Shown: positions 17,471-25,980, counted from the stretch's first letter. The stretch: 64,000 nt of DNA from Desulfonatronum thioautotrophicum (GCF_000934745.1 NZ_KN882170.1:124001-188000); one strand, 5' to 3'. Translations and numbers: made by a program. The notes: generated by a model from the sequence alone, not told the origin.

Positions 17471-17773
17471 ATGTCAAATCCAAAAAACAGACTCCGCGCT
17501 TGTACCGGGTTCCAGTGGGATGACGGGAACGCGACGAAAAACTGGGAGAAACATGACGTCTCCCAGTGCGAGTGCGAACAGGTGTTTTTCAACCAACCGC
17601 TTATCGTGAGACGTGACAAACTCCATTCGACTCAGGAAACGAGGTATTACGTCCTGGGCAGCACTGACGCCGATAGGTTGCTGTTTGTCTGTTTCACTGT
17701 GCGTGGCGAGTTGATTCGCGTTATCTCGGCGCGCAACATGACCCCGAACGAGATCGTAAGGAACGAATCATGA
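17471..17773 (+). CDS. brnT: BrnT family toxin
   Basis: A 100-residue protein with the BrnT fold signature: FQWDDGNATKNWEKHDVSQCECEQVFF at the start, then YVLGSTDADRLLFVCFTVRGELIRVISARNM. BrnT is a RelE-like ribonuclease that stops translation and is neutralised by BrnA. The N-terminus is about ten residues longer than usual before the W-D-N core. It overlaps brnA by 4 bases (ATGA). The promoter placement suggests a leaderless transcript. Confidence 0.93.
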   Translation: MSNPKNRLRACTGFQWDDGNATKNWEKHDVSQCECEQVFFNQPLIVRRDKLHSTQETRYYVLGSTDADRLLFVCFTVRGELIRVISARNMTPNEIVRNES

Positions 17774-18042
17774 AAAAAATTCCCGAATTCGCGAACGAGG
17801 ACGATGAGCGCCGGTTTTGGCAAGCGCACGACTCCGTGGAGTACATGGACTGGTCAGAAGCCGAGACAGTGATTCTCCCTGAACTCAAGCCTTCTACCAA
17901 AAGCATATCACTCCGGTTGCCGGAGTCCATGCTGGAGCAGCTCAAGCTGCTGGCGCACAAGCGTGATGTTCCCTACCAGAGCTTGGTGAAGATGTTTCTT
18001 GCCGAACGCCTTCAGTCCGAATTGCGGTCGACGCAAGGATAG
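17770..18042 (+). CDS. brnA: BrnA family antitoxin
   Basis: A 90-residue antitoxin with the N-terminal toxin-binding FANEDDERRFWQAHDS segment and a C-terminal ribbon-helix-helix (SISLRLPESMLEQLKLLAHKRDVPYQSLVKMFLAERL). BrnA binds BrnT and represses the shared promoter. It overlaps brnT by ATGA. A damaged second copy lies 2.1 kb downstream, and the 3' end of both copies sits against a fragment of the same helicase gene. Confidence 0.93.
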   Translation: MKKIPEFANEDDERRFWQAHDSVEYMDWSEAETVILPELKPSTKSISLRLPESMLEQLKLLAHKRDVPYQSLVKMFLAERLQSELRSTQG

Positions 18043-18059
18043 AAGGCGCAAACCACGCA

Positions 18060-18450
18060 AATGGACGTGGGCAGGGAAAAATTTCCTGAAGTCTGGCAAT
18101 CTCTTCTGGACCGTTAACCAGTGCGATCCTGACCAGGGCTTTTTTCAGGCGTTCAACATCGGGATCCAAGAACGTTTCCGTCAGTCGGGCTTTTGCCTTC
18201 CAAGCACTCCAGGTCTCCTTGACCAGCAACCGCTCGGGTTCATAGTCATGGTAGCGTATGAAGTTCGCAAAGGTCAGTTTCTGGCCGCTCTCGCTGGTAA
18301 ACGTCTGTAGTCGCTCAGGGACTTGTACCGAGAGATTGCTCAGGTTCGCGCGAATGTTTTCCTGAACATGCCGGCGCGAAATCCGGTCCAACTGGATGGA
18401 GCCGCTTCCAAAATTCCTCTCCAGCTTGAAAATCCAATCACCGAACCACT
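18060..18450 (-). pseudogene. Internal fragment of a DUF3427-type DEAD/DEAH helicase
   Basis: Read on the minus strand, the frame gives GSGSIQLDRISRRHVQENIRANLSNL, then SGQKLTFANFIRYHDYEPERLL, WSAWKAKARL and DPDVERLKKALVRIALVNGPEEIARLQEI. This order matches the region after the helicase core in DUF3427-type helicases, where a QLDR...VxENIR segment precedes L..FL and W..L elements. There is no helicase motor domain here and no start codon, so it is a relic. It abuts the 3' end of brnA in the opposite direction. Confidence 0.6.
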
Positions 18451-18475
18451 CGGTGATCTTTAGTACTTCCAGGCC
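18361..18475. repeat. Dispersed repeat, copy 1
   Basis: About 70% identical by eye to 21380-21455. Both copies read on the minus strand as LKITEW-x-G-xx-IF-xx-E-xx-FGSGS. Copy 1 runs straight into the helicase fragment; copy 2 into unrelated sequence. Confidence 0.45.
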
Positions 18476-18510
18476 ACCCAGCTCCCGCCGACCTCCCCGG
18501 AGCCATTGGG

Positions 18511-18558
18511 AAAGACACCCTGGCCGGCGTCCTCGGGGCGCACTGCCCGCAACTACAA
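18511..18558 (+). repeat. 48-bp direct repeat, copy 1
   Basis: It matches 24387-24434 at 41 of 48 positions without gaps. Each copy lies upstream of a P-loop NTPase gene (18574 and 24663). Confidence 0.6.
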
Positions 18559-18573
18559 ACCTCTGACATCAAC

Positions 18574-19464
18574 ATGGACGCACACCAATCATTACCCATT
18601 GTTTTTCTCTTAGGCCCCCCGGGCTCCGGCAAGAGCAGCCTGGGCAAAGCGGCTTGCAGGGCCATTGGCCTGCGCTTTCTCGATCTTTCCACTCCAGCGG
18701 TGAACCAGCTTCCTCTTGAAACCCAGCAGGCAATTTTGACCGAAGCCCTGGAGAAAGAGGGCGCTGATGTCATCGCGCTACCATGGACTCTGCAACGGGA
18801 AGTCAAATCGCATGCCTGGCTGAGACGCTCCGGAATGCTGCTGGCCTTGTGGGCTCACCCTCTTGAAATGCAGGAGCGTTCAGGCAGTTCGCAACCGTTG
18901 TTTACCCCGTCTCGACGACTCAAGGATCGGTCTGGATTCGGGAGGGGCGGTACAAGCTGTCTGGAATTTCGAATGCTCGATCGGTCCGTGGATGCCACCC
19001 TGAAGCTTGTGCGGATTCCTTTTGACAAAGCCTGCCACGCCCTGCGGAACAGCCTGGAGCGGATGCGCAAGAAACCCGCCAAACCCCCGATACTCCAGTT
19101 TGGACTCGATGATTTGGTGGAGAGTTGGAGCAAAGATTATTCAGTCAAAAAGAGTACCACCCACAAAATCGTCGATGCCATGGCCCGCTACCTTGTGCAT
19201 CTTCGAGCCGAAGGCAAGTCGGCCCGGAAAATTTCAGAGGTCATTGACGACCTGGAGATTGCCGGGCTTTTTCTCGTGCAGTTGGAGGTTCCGAAAGTAT
19301 CAAAGCGTCTCAACCTGGCCAAGCTGTTCGCTTTCCCACCCAATACGACCGATTTCAAGAGAGCATTCATCGACTCGGACATCGCTCTGGATCGTTATGA
19401 GTCCAATCTGAAGGGGTTCGTGGATTTTCTGAAAAAGGACGCGGATCAAACCACGGAGATCTAA
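18574..19464 (+). CDS. Shikimate kinase-like P-loop protein of unknown function
   Basis: A 296-residue protein. The N-terminal 110 residues look like a shikimate kinase fold: Walker A LLGPPGSGKSSLGK at residues 12-25 and the ALPW and LLALWAHP strands. A basic linker with SRRLKDRSGFGRGG follows, and the C-terminal 150 residues are helical and charged, without a family I know. It is too long and too diverged for a housekeeping shikimate kinase. It stands alone in the accessory block, next to toxin-antitoxin and helicase debris, so a defence or mobile-element link is possible but unproven. Confidence 0.6.
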   Translation: MDAHQSLPIVFLLGPPGSGKSSLGKAACRAIGLRFLDLSTPAVNQLPLETQQAILTEALEKEGADVIALPWTLQREVKSHAWLRRSGMLLALWAHPLEMQERSGSSQPLFTPSRRLKDRSGFGRGGTSCLEFRMLDRSVDATLKLVRIPFDKACHALRNSLERMRKKPAKPPILQFGLDDLVESWSKDYSVKKSTTHKIVDAMARYLVHLRAEGKSARKISEVIDDLEIAGLFLVQLEVPKVSKRLNLAKLFAFPPNTTDFKRAFIDSDIALDRYESNLKGFVDFLKKDADQTTEI

Positions 19465-19654
19465 CACTTCACCTAGTTGTCCCCTGCACCTTATCTCTGT
19501 TGCTGTCCGTTGAAATCATAAATCACATCCCTTGATCCCCTGCAACACGTCCGGGAACTGTGTTCTTCTAAGAGGGATGGATTCGCTGAAAGAAAATACC
19601 GAGTCAGTCGTGAGCAGACTTTACTCATCTCATGGGATCATGGAGAGATATTCT
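19465..19654. other. Intergenic stretch, no gene seen
   Basis: About 190 bases in which GC-rich sequence gives way to AT-rich sequence. In-frame ATGs upstream of the next gene exist at 19532, 19577 and 19640, but their ribosome-binding sites are poor or too close. Confidence 0.4.
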
Positions 19655-20104
19655 ATGCAAAGAAGAAAGAATGGCACAAGCAGTAATGTGTATCACCAAA
19701 AATTTTCTTTTTTCATGATTGCTATTCCCATTGCGTCAATTTTTGCAATCCATGCGTTCTACACGAAATATAGTGAGACAGGTTCAACATTTTACATGAT
19801 ATTGACCAGCTTATTTTTGCTGATATCAATTTTTTTCATAAAACCGATAATTGAATGGAGACGTATAGAAATTGATGATACATTCATCACTGTTCATAAG
19901 CTTTTTTTTAAGCCAACAAAAATGGATATTTCCAAGTCTATTTATCAAGTTGTTGTCAAGAAAGAAGATATTCGTTCTTACAGATTTCGGCATGGAAAGA
20001 TTAATGTACAAATATCCCCAGAAATATACAGAAATGGACAAGAACTGTCTGAAAAAATCATTGATCACATAAAAAGAAAAAATTTGGTTGTAGATATTGT
20101 GTAG
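19655..20104 (+). CDS. Small membrane protein with a possible PH-like domain
   Basis: Not a family I can name. From the ATG at 19655 (GGAGA 9 bases upstream) it has 149 residues: a short basic N-terminus, two membrane spans at about residues 17-35 and 45-63, then a soluble beta-rich part (EIDDTFITVHKLFFKP, DIRSYRFRHGKINVQISPEIYRNGQEL), in the style of bacterial PH-domain membrane proteins. The gene is clearly AT-rich compared with its surroundings, a sign of transfer. Confidence 0.5.
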   Translation: MQRRKNGTSSNVYHQKFSFFMIAIPIASIFAIHAFYTKYSETGSTFYMILTSLFLLISIFFIKPIIEWRRIEIDDTFITVHKLFFKPTKMDISKSIYQVVVKKEDIRSYRFRHGKINVQISPEIYRNGQELSEKIIDHIKRKNLVVDIV

Positions 20105-20125
20105 GTATTTTACGCGGAGTCTGTT

Positions 20126-20357
20126 GAACTGTACGTGGCGAGTTGATTCGCATTATCTCGACGCGCGACATGACCCCGGGCGAGAACGATGAGCGCCGGT
20201 TTTGGCAAGCTCACGACTCCGTGGAGTACATGAACTGGTCAGAAGCCGAGACGGTGGTTCTCCCTGTACTCAAGCCTTCTACCAAGAGCATATCACTCCG
20301 TCCGGTTGCCGGAGTCCATACTGGAGCAGCTCAAGCTGCTGGCGCACAAGCCTGATC
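20126..20357 (+). pseudogene. Degenerate brnT-brnA copy
   Basis: The 3' end of brnT (encoding RGELIRIISTRDMTPGE) is fused to brnA after loss of about 50 bases covering the brnA start. After SISLR a 4-base tandem duplication (TCCG) shifts the frame, and the antitoxin helix region continues out of frame. It is most similar to 17702-17965. It cannot make a working toxin or antitoxin. Confidence 0.88.
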
Positions 20358-20360
20358 ACC

Positions 20361-20510
20361 TTGGCTAAAAAAATCCGAATATCTGGCGGGCTGTTCCTCC
20401 GGGTCGAGCTTACCCAGCACTGCCCGCAATTCCGGTTTGCTGTCGAGCAGTGCCCGCAGGTGGCTGTCAACCAAGGCATCGTAGATACCGGGAGCAAGCT
20501 CGGTTGTCAT
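20361..20510 (-). pseudogene. N-terminal fragment of a DUF3427-type helicase
   Basis: Starting at the ATG at 20510, which overlaps the Nudix stop by ATGA, the frame gives MTTELAPGIYDALVDSHLRAL and LDPEEQPARYSDFF, the typical N-terminus of DUF3427-type helicases (an (L/P)xG(L/I)Y(D/E)xLV start and an LDPEEAP segment). The gene stops after about 50 codons at the broken brnA copy. The piece at 18060-18450 may be a later part of the same gene. Nudix-helicase coupling supports the call. Confidence 0.6.
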
Positions 20511-20941
20511 ATCCGCTGGTTCTCCAGCCAGGAAAGGTAGGCTTGCAACACAGGCACGTCCGCCTCGGCCCAATCCAGGACGGACAGTTCTTCAGGCTGC
20601 AACCAAGCCGCCTCGGCATGCTCGGTCAACGTGAATTGGTTCGATCCAGCAGTGCAGATGTAGGGATGAAGGGTCACCCCGAAAAAGGGGTAGCGATGGC
20701 TCACCGGAGGAAGGGCCGTGTGGATCGTCACGACCATATCCAGTTCCTCTTGGACTTCCCGTAGCAGGCAGGTCCGCGGGTCTTCTTCAGGGCCGATCTT
20801 GCCCCCAGGAAACTCCCACTTGAGCGGCAGACGCATGAGCAACCCGCGCCGGGCCGCCAGAACCAGACCGCCATGCTCGATGATGGCGCAGGAAACGTGG
20901 ATGTGGTTGCCTTTTTCTTGTCGCACCCTGTCACGCCTCAT
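20507..20941 (-). CDS. Nudix hydrolase (MutT-like)
   Basis: A 144-residue protein with the Nudix box GGKIGPEEDPRTCLLREVQEEL at about residues 46-67 and the MutT-like start VSCAIIEHGGLVLAARRG. MutT-type enzymes hydrolyse oxidised or other nucleoside triphosphates. It is coupled by ATGA overlaps to the ORF upstream (20938) and to the helicase fragment downstream (20510), so it was the middle gene of an operon of which both neighbours are now truncated. Its own domain is complete, though the residue usually Gly after the REXXEEL core is Asp. Confidence 0.88.
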   Translation of the reverse strand: MRRDRVRQEKGNHIHVSCAIIEHGGLVLAARRGLLMRLPLKWEFPGGKIGPEEDPRTCLLREVQEELDMVVTIHTALPPVSHRYPFFGVTLHPYICTAGSNQFTLTEHAEAAWLQPEELSVLDWAEADVPVLQAYLSWLENQRI

Positions 20942-21183
20942 CGCCGGGTTTCGTTGACGAGACGGGTATCCTGGCTGGTCCAGTGGCCAAACCTGCGTAA
21001 CAGTTCTTTCACGACAAACTCCCTGTTCAGCCCTTCACCCCATTTCGGGCACATCCCCAAGACCATATCGATTTTTTCCGAAATCAAATCAGAGTTGATT
21101 GCTGACTTATCCTCCTCGTCGAACAAAAGTTCCTGGGTGAGCTTGACAACCCGCAGTCCGTGATCGGTATTGGTGCCATTCAT
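20938..21183 (-). pseudogene. 81-residue ORF, possible N-terminal fragment of a Z1-type protein
   Basis: The frame has MCPKWGEGLNREFVVKELLRRFGHWTSQDTRLVNETRR at its end, resembling the start of Z1-domain proteins (MutL/Hsp90-Z1 defence-type operons), where a P-K-W-G-x-G-x-x-x-x-x-VVxELxxRF segment precedes the main domains. The ORF ends just there, so the rest is missing; the call is tentative. It overlaps the Nudix start by ATGA. Confidence 0.35.
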
Positions 21184-21862
21184 TGCCCATCTCCTCGAGG
21201 GTTACGCTTCAAATCCTGAATTCCGCCCTCTTCGGGCCAGGGGTGAATCAGTCAGTTGATGATCAGGACATCGTAGCCGACTTGAGCCACGTCCGAAATA
21301 ACCTGAACATCCTGGCCAGGGTCGAAAAGGACGGATTCAATTCTGGCGGGTCGTAGCTGTACAGGTTCGCAGAGAGCGAACCGCTGCCAAAAAACATCTC
21401 CTGCATGAAAATCCGACCACCGGACCATTCAGTGATCTTCAAAGTTGGGTAGGTCTTACCGGAACCGCTGGGGCCGATCAAGCAGAAGCCCCGGTTTGGA
21501 CGCCTTCCGTTTGAAACACCCAAAACGCAGCGCTTTCATCCTCCCCGGCCACGCTGCCCTTCCTCCCAGGCATAACGTAATCGCCACACATCCTCCATCT
21601 TTCCGTAACATTGACCGGGTATGTTTGCCGGTATTGCCTTACCTTATCGGCCATTGCCTTTCCGGTCATTGATTCCCAGTTCCCGGCAACGTCCCGCTCT
21701 CGTCATTTCCCTGCCCACGGGCCGGACTTGGACAGCCCGGACACCCCGGACATGACCATTTGATCAAAAAGCGCGGCCCGGTTTCCCCGATTCAGACAAC
21801 CGCGCCCGGAGGTGAACACCTGATCCTTCGAGCCGAAAGCAAAACGATCTTCTGGGAGGAAT
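21184..21862. other. Gene debris, no intact gene
   Basis: About 680 bases without a supportable gene. On the minus strand, 21263-21523 reads GPSGSGKTYPTLKITEW and FGSGS, a P-loop-like piece joined to the dispersed repeat; another minus-strand frame across 21250-21370 ends PGQDVQVISDVAQVGYDVLIIN and stop, perhaps the true C-terminus of a lost protein. The end of the stretch holds the ribosome-binding site GGGAGG of the glycosyltransferase. Confidence 0.4.
21380..21455. repeat. Dispersed repeat, copy 2
   Basis: Partner of the repeat at 18361-18475, about 70% identical by eye, same orientation. Confidence 0.45.
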
Positions 21863-22873
21863 ATGCGCATCGCCCTGATCACCGACGTCTGGACCCCGCT
21901 GATCAACGGCGTGGTCACCACCCTGGAAAACACGGTCCGCATCCTCCGGGAAAGGGGCCACGTGGTCCTGGTTCTCAGCCCGGATCTCTTTCCCAGTATC
22001 CCCTGCCCCACCTATCCGGAAATACGTCTGGCCTTGTTCCCCTGGCGACAGGTGAGCGGCATCCTGGATGATTACTGTCCGGACGCGGTGCACATCGCCA
22101 ATGAGGGGCCCATGGGCTGGGCCGGTCGACTCTACTGCCGGCTTCGCGGCATCGGATTCACCACCGCCTACCATACCCGTCTGCCGGAATACATCCGACT
22201 GCGTTTTCCCGTTCCCATTGCAACTTCCTATGCCTTCTTCCGCTGGTTCCATAAGCCGTCCAAGGCCGTGATGACCGCTTCGCCCATGCTGATGCAGGAG
22301 CTGGGCAATCGGGGCTTTGACAATCTGAAACTCTGGTCCCGGGGCGTGGATACGAAACTGTTTCGACCGCGAAGCAAGGATTTTTTGGACGCACCACGCC
22401 CGATATCCATGTTTGTCGGGCGGGTGGCCGTGGAAAAGAACATTGAGGATTTTCTCCGCATGGGACTGCCGGGCACCAAGTACGTGGTCGGCGATGGACC
22501 GGCACTCTCCCGACTCAAGGCGGCCTATCCCCTCGTCCGATTCGTGGGTGCCAAGCGTGGCGAGGAACTGGCCAAGCACATGGCCGCGGCGGATGTTTTT
22601 GTCTTCCCGAGCACCACGGACACCTTCGGCCTGGTCCTCCTGGAGGCCATGGCCTGCGGCGTGCCCGTAGCCGCCTACCCGGTAACCGGCCCCCAGAGCG
22701 TGGTCATCCAGGGTAAGACCGGATGGCTGTCCGAGAACCTCTGTGAAGCTGTCAACAAAGCCCTGTCCCTCTCCCCCGAAGCCTGCCGACACCATGCCGA
22801 AACCTTTTCCTGGGAGCGCTGCACCGAGCAGTTTCTGGGCAATCTGCATTTGTTGAACCGGGAGCGAGGGTAG
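21863..22873 (+). CDS. Family 4 glycosyltransferase
   Basis: A 336-residue GT-B enzyme. The N-terminal acceptor domain begins MRIALITDVWTPLINGVV; the C-terminal donor domain carries FVGRVAVEKNIEDFL and the TDTFGLVLLEAMACGVPVAAYPV motif, where the first acidic residue of the usual E-x7-E is Asp. It resembles the GDP-mannose or UDP-sugar glycolipid transferases of the MgtA/SQD2 group. Replacing phospholipids with glycolipids under phosphate shortage would fit the region but is inference. GGGAGG lies 5 bases before the ATG. The first 75 codons are duplicated at 16927. Confidence 0.88.
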   Translation: MRIALITDVWTPLINGVVTTLENTVRILRERGHVVLVLSPDLFPSIPCPTYPEIRLALFPWRQVSGILDDYCPDAVHIANEGPMGWAGRLYCRLRGIGFTTAYHTRLPEYIRLRFPVPIATSYAFFRWFHKPSKAVMTASPMLMQELGNRGFDNLKLWSRGVDTKLFRPRSKDFLDAPRPISMFVGRVAVEKNIEDFLRMGLPGTKYVVGDGPALSRLKAAYPLVRFVGAKRGEELAKHMAAADVFVFPSTTDTFGLVLLEAMACGVPVAAYPVTGPQSVVIQGKTGWLSENLCEAVNKALSLSPEACRHHAETFSWERCTEQFLGNLHLLNRERG

Positions 22874-22909
22874 CGACTCAAACTGCCCGTAACAGAGAAG
22901 AATCTGATC

Positions 22910-24304
22910 ATGCAAAAAGTCATTATCATCGGCGGCAGCGACGCCGGAATCAGCGCGGCTCTGCGAATTCGCGAGAAAGACCCGAGCACGGAGGTTCGTG
23001 TTCTGCTGGCGGACGAATATCCGAACTACAGCATTTGCGGGCTTCCGTTCTTTCTCAGCGGCTAAACCCCGGACTGGCGAAGCCTGGCCCACCGCACCCG
23101 GCAGGACCTCGAAAATCTGGGGATCGGCTTGCTGGAGAACCACCGCGTCATGGCCATTGATCCTGTTCGCAAACACGTTGTGGCCACCGTCGTCGGACCA
23201 TCAGCTCAAGGGGAGTCGATCCGGGAAGCCTATGACGCCTTGATCATCGCCACGGGCGCGGTTTCCCGCGTACCGACCGTCAACGGCCTGGATCGGCCGA
23301 ACGTCTTTTTTCTGCGCTGGATGGAGGATGCCTTCCGGATGAAACGTTTTCTGGACCAGCAGCGCCCCAGGTCGGCCGTGATCATCGGAGGTGGCTACAT
23401 CGGCCTGGAAATGGCCGATGCGCTGACACGGCGCGGTCTGCGGGTGACCTTGGCCGGGCACGCGCCCACGGTGCTGAAAACCGTGGACCCGGAGTTTGGC
23501 CGTCAGGTCGCCGCGGAGTTGCGCCGCAACGGCGTGAACGTGGCCACCAGGGTGTCCGTCCAGGACATCGCTGACAGCCGGCAGGGGTTGCGGGTCAGCG
23601 GAACGCCGGATTTCCAAAGAGAAGCCGACATGGTCCTGGTCGCCGTCGGGGCGGTTCCGGCTTCCGAACTGGCCGCATCCGCCGGTATCCGGGTCGACAG
23701 GCACGGTGCCATTCAAACCAATCAACGGATGGAAACAAACCTCCCGGATGTCTTCGCTGCCGGTGACTGCGTGCAGACTTGGCACCGTCTGCTGCAAACG
23801 CCGGTCTACCTGCCCCTGGGAACCACCGCGCACAAGCAGGGACGGGTTGCCGGGGAAAACGCCGTGGGTGGAAACCGGCAGTTCACGGGCACATTGGGCA
23901 CCCAGGTGGTCAAGGTGTTCGATATGGTTGTCGCCCGGACGGGACTCGGCGTCCGCGAGGCCGAACAGGCCGGATACGCCCCGAGGAGCACCGAATCCAC
24001 CGCGTGGGATCACAAGCAATACTACCCCGGGGCGCATCCGTTGCGCATCCAGGTCGTTGGGGACAAGCTGTCCGGCCGACTTCTGGGGGCCCAGATCATT
24101 GGCCACCATTCGACCGAAGTGGCCAAGCGGATTGATGTTTTTGCCACGGCGATCTTCAACAATATGTCGGTCGATCAGCTCAACGATTTGGATTTGAGCT
24201 ACACACCGCCGCTAAGCAGCCCCTGGGATCCGGTCCAGATTGCCGCCCAGGCCTTGCTAGCGGACGCCAAGCCGCCCTCAGCGCATCAGGGCCACCATTC
24301 TTAA
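22910..24304 (+). pseudogene. FAD-dependent pyridine nucleotide-disulfide oxidoreductase with internal stop
   Basis: The full reading frame matches the intact paralogue at 61093 along its length (GGSDAGISAALRI, active-site-type SICGLPFFLS, second Rossmann IIGGGYIGLEMADALTRRG, FAAGDCVQTWHRL). Codon 52 is TAA (23063-23065), where the paralogue has GAA for Glu. No other lesion is seen, so a single G-to-T change explains it. An internal ATG at 23129 leaves 391 residues without the FAD-binding start and the redox Cys43. The family includes NADH oxidases and CoA-disulfide reductases. Confidence 0.85.
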
Positions 24305-24662
24305 GAAGAATTGTGCAGCCCGGCCATTTACGCATGACCTCGCCCAGGCCACCCGGCTCCCGACGACCTCTGCGAATTCATTGATTAAAGATGCCCTGAC
24401 CGGCGCTCTCGGGGCGCACGGCCCGTAACTACAAGGCAAGCCGCTCCTTCGGCCAATCCTAACGACCAGCTTTGGATGCTTTATGGACAAACGGGGTAAA
24501 ACGAGGGTCACTTTTTTAAGATGGTTGATGTTACCTCGCCGAACGACCAGGCCCTCCCACTGCCCCGCAGCAAAAAAATATTTCGCTATATCGAAAACTA
24601 TCAAAAAAACACATTGAGATTTTCGTTACAGACGCATACTATCTTCTCGAGAGGAGGTGAGT
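24305..24662. other. Intergenic stretch with a 48-bp repeat
   Basis: About 358 bases with no gene I can support. It holds the second copy of the 48-bp repeat (24387-24434) and the GAGGAGG ribosome-binding site (24651-24657) of the ATPase. Confidence 0.5.
24387..24434 (+). repeat. 48-bp direct repeat, copy 2
   Basis: Partner of 18511-18558, identical at 41 of 48 positions. Confidence 0.6.
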
Positions 24663-25877
24663 ATGATCACGAGGGAAAGCTACATCGAGAGGGTCAGGCC
24701 CTTTATCGATACCGACGTCGTAAAGGTCTTCACCGGTATTCGCCGTTCAGGCAAGTCAACACTGTTAAAACTTATTCAACGGGAGCTGATAGCCAGCGAG
24801 GTTTCGGAACGGCACATCCTGACGATCAACTTCGAGAGTATGGCGTACACCAATCGGAATTTGACGAGTGTTTACCAGGAAATAAAGGAGATAAGCGCGA
24901 GCAGCGGCCGGAGGACATATATTTTTCTCGATGAAATCCAGGAACTGGAAGGCTGGGAGAAAATGGTCAACTCCTTGAGAGTCGATCTAGATTGTGATCT
25001 TTTCATTACGGGATCGAACTCCAAATTGCTGTCAGGAGAGCTGGCCACCTATCTTGGCGGCCGATATATCGAAATTCCAGTCTACCCCTTTTCATTCCAG
25101 GAAGTGACAAAAATAGTATCGAAAAAAAAAGAGATATCGTCGCCTGCGGATGTGTTCGCCATGTACATCAAATATGGCGGAATGCCGTTTCTCCATGAAA
25201 ACACTCTGAATGAGACGGCGGCTCGCGACTATTTAAAGGACATCTACAACTCGATATTGCTCAAGGATATTATCGCAAGACATTCCATTCGGGATGTGGA
25301 GCTTTTTGAACGAGTGATTGCGTACTTACTTGCGAATGTGGCAAATTCTTTTTCCGGATCAAATATTCTGAAGTACCTGAAGCACGAAAAAAGATCGATT
25401 TCCCTGGAAACAGTATACAACTATATATCTCACGCCCAGGAGGCATGTCTTCTTCACCTCGCGCCGCGTGAAGATGTGCAGGGAAAAAGACTGCTTAAAT
25501 TTCAGGAAAAAATCTTCCTGGCCGACCACGGCATCCGCGAAGCCATTTATGGGCACAACCAGCGAGACATCAATCAGATTCTGGAAAACATCGTCTATCT
25601 TGAGCTGTTGCGCAGGGGGTACACTGTGCGGATCGGGAAATCCAACGGCAAGGAGATCGACTTCGTCGCCGAAAAAGCGTCGCAAAAAATCTACCTCCAG
25701 GTCGCGTACCTGATACCTGACCAGGCCATCGCTGAACGGGAATTCTCGTCACTTCTGGCTGTTCAGGACAATTTTCCTAAATTTGTCCTGAGCCTCGATG
25801 GATTTGATTTGAGCCGGGAGGGCATCATCCATACAAACCTTATCGATTTTTTGCTGGAACAGGATTGGGTGGCGTAA
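24663..25877 (+). CDS. DUF4143-type AAA ATPase
   Basis: A 404-residue ATPase of the AAA_14/DUF4143 group: Walker A FTGIRRSGKSTLLK at about residues 22-35, Walker B TYIFLDEIQELEGW, sensor LFITGSNSKLL, and a C-terminal DUF4143 part ending in a nuclease-like EIDFVAEKASQKIYLQVAY block. I take the ATG at 24663, with GAGGAGG 5 bases upstream; the in-frame GTG at 24657 lies inside that site. These ATPases are common in mobile and defence regions; their function is largely unknown. A fragment of a close relative lies at 17152. Confidence 0.9.
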   Translation: MITRESYIERVRPFIDTDVVKVFTGIRRSGKSTLLKLIQRELIASEVSERHILTINFESMAYTNRNLTSVYQEIKEISASSGRRTYIFLDEIQELEGWEKMVNSLRVDLDCDLFITGSNSKLLSGELATYLGGRYIEIPVYPFSFQEVTKIVSKKKEISSPADVFAMYIKYGGMPFLHENTLNETAARDYLKDIYNSILLKDIIARHSIRDVELFERVIAYLLANVANSFSGSNILKYLKHEKRSISLETVYNYISHAQEACLLHLAPREDVQGKRLLKFQEKIFLADHGIREAIYGHNQRDINQILENIVYLELLRRGYTVRIGKSNGKEIDFVAEKASQKIYLQVAYLIPDQAIAEREFSSLLAVQDNFPKFVLSLDGFDLSREGIIHTNLIDFLLEQDWVA

Positions 25878-25980
25878 AACTTGGAAATTAAAAGCGCTTT
25901 TCCTGAATCATTCTCGACAAGAAAGGCATCCCCCAGTGGCAAGACAGGGAGCCGGAATCTTACAGGACCAGGAGTGCGGC

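Noticed and set aside
23063-23065. Recoding of the in-frame stop in the oxidoreductase
   Set aside because: The codon is TAA, which is used neither for selenocysteine (TGA) nor pyrrolysine (TAG), and the paralogue has a plain Glu there.
24411-24440. Resemblance to a conserved 23S rRNA stretch in the 48-bp repeat
   Set aside because: Only about a dozen bases look alike and the rest of the repeat does not fit rRNA.
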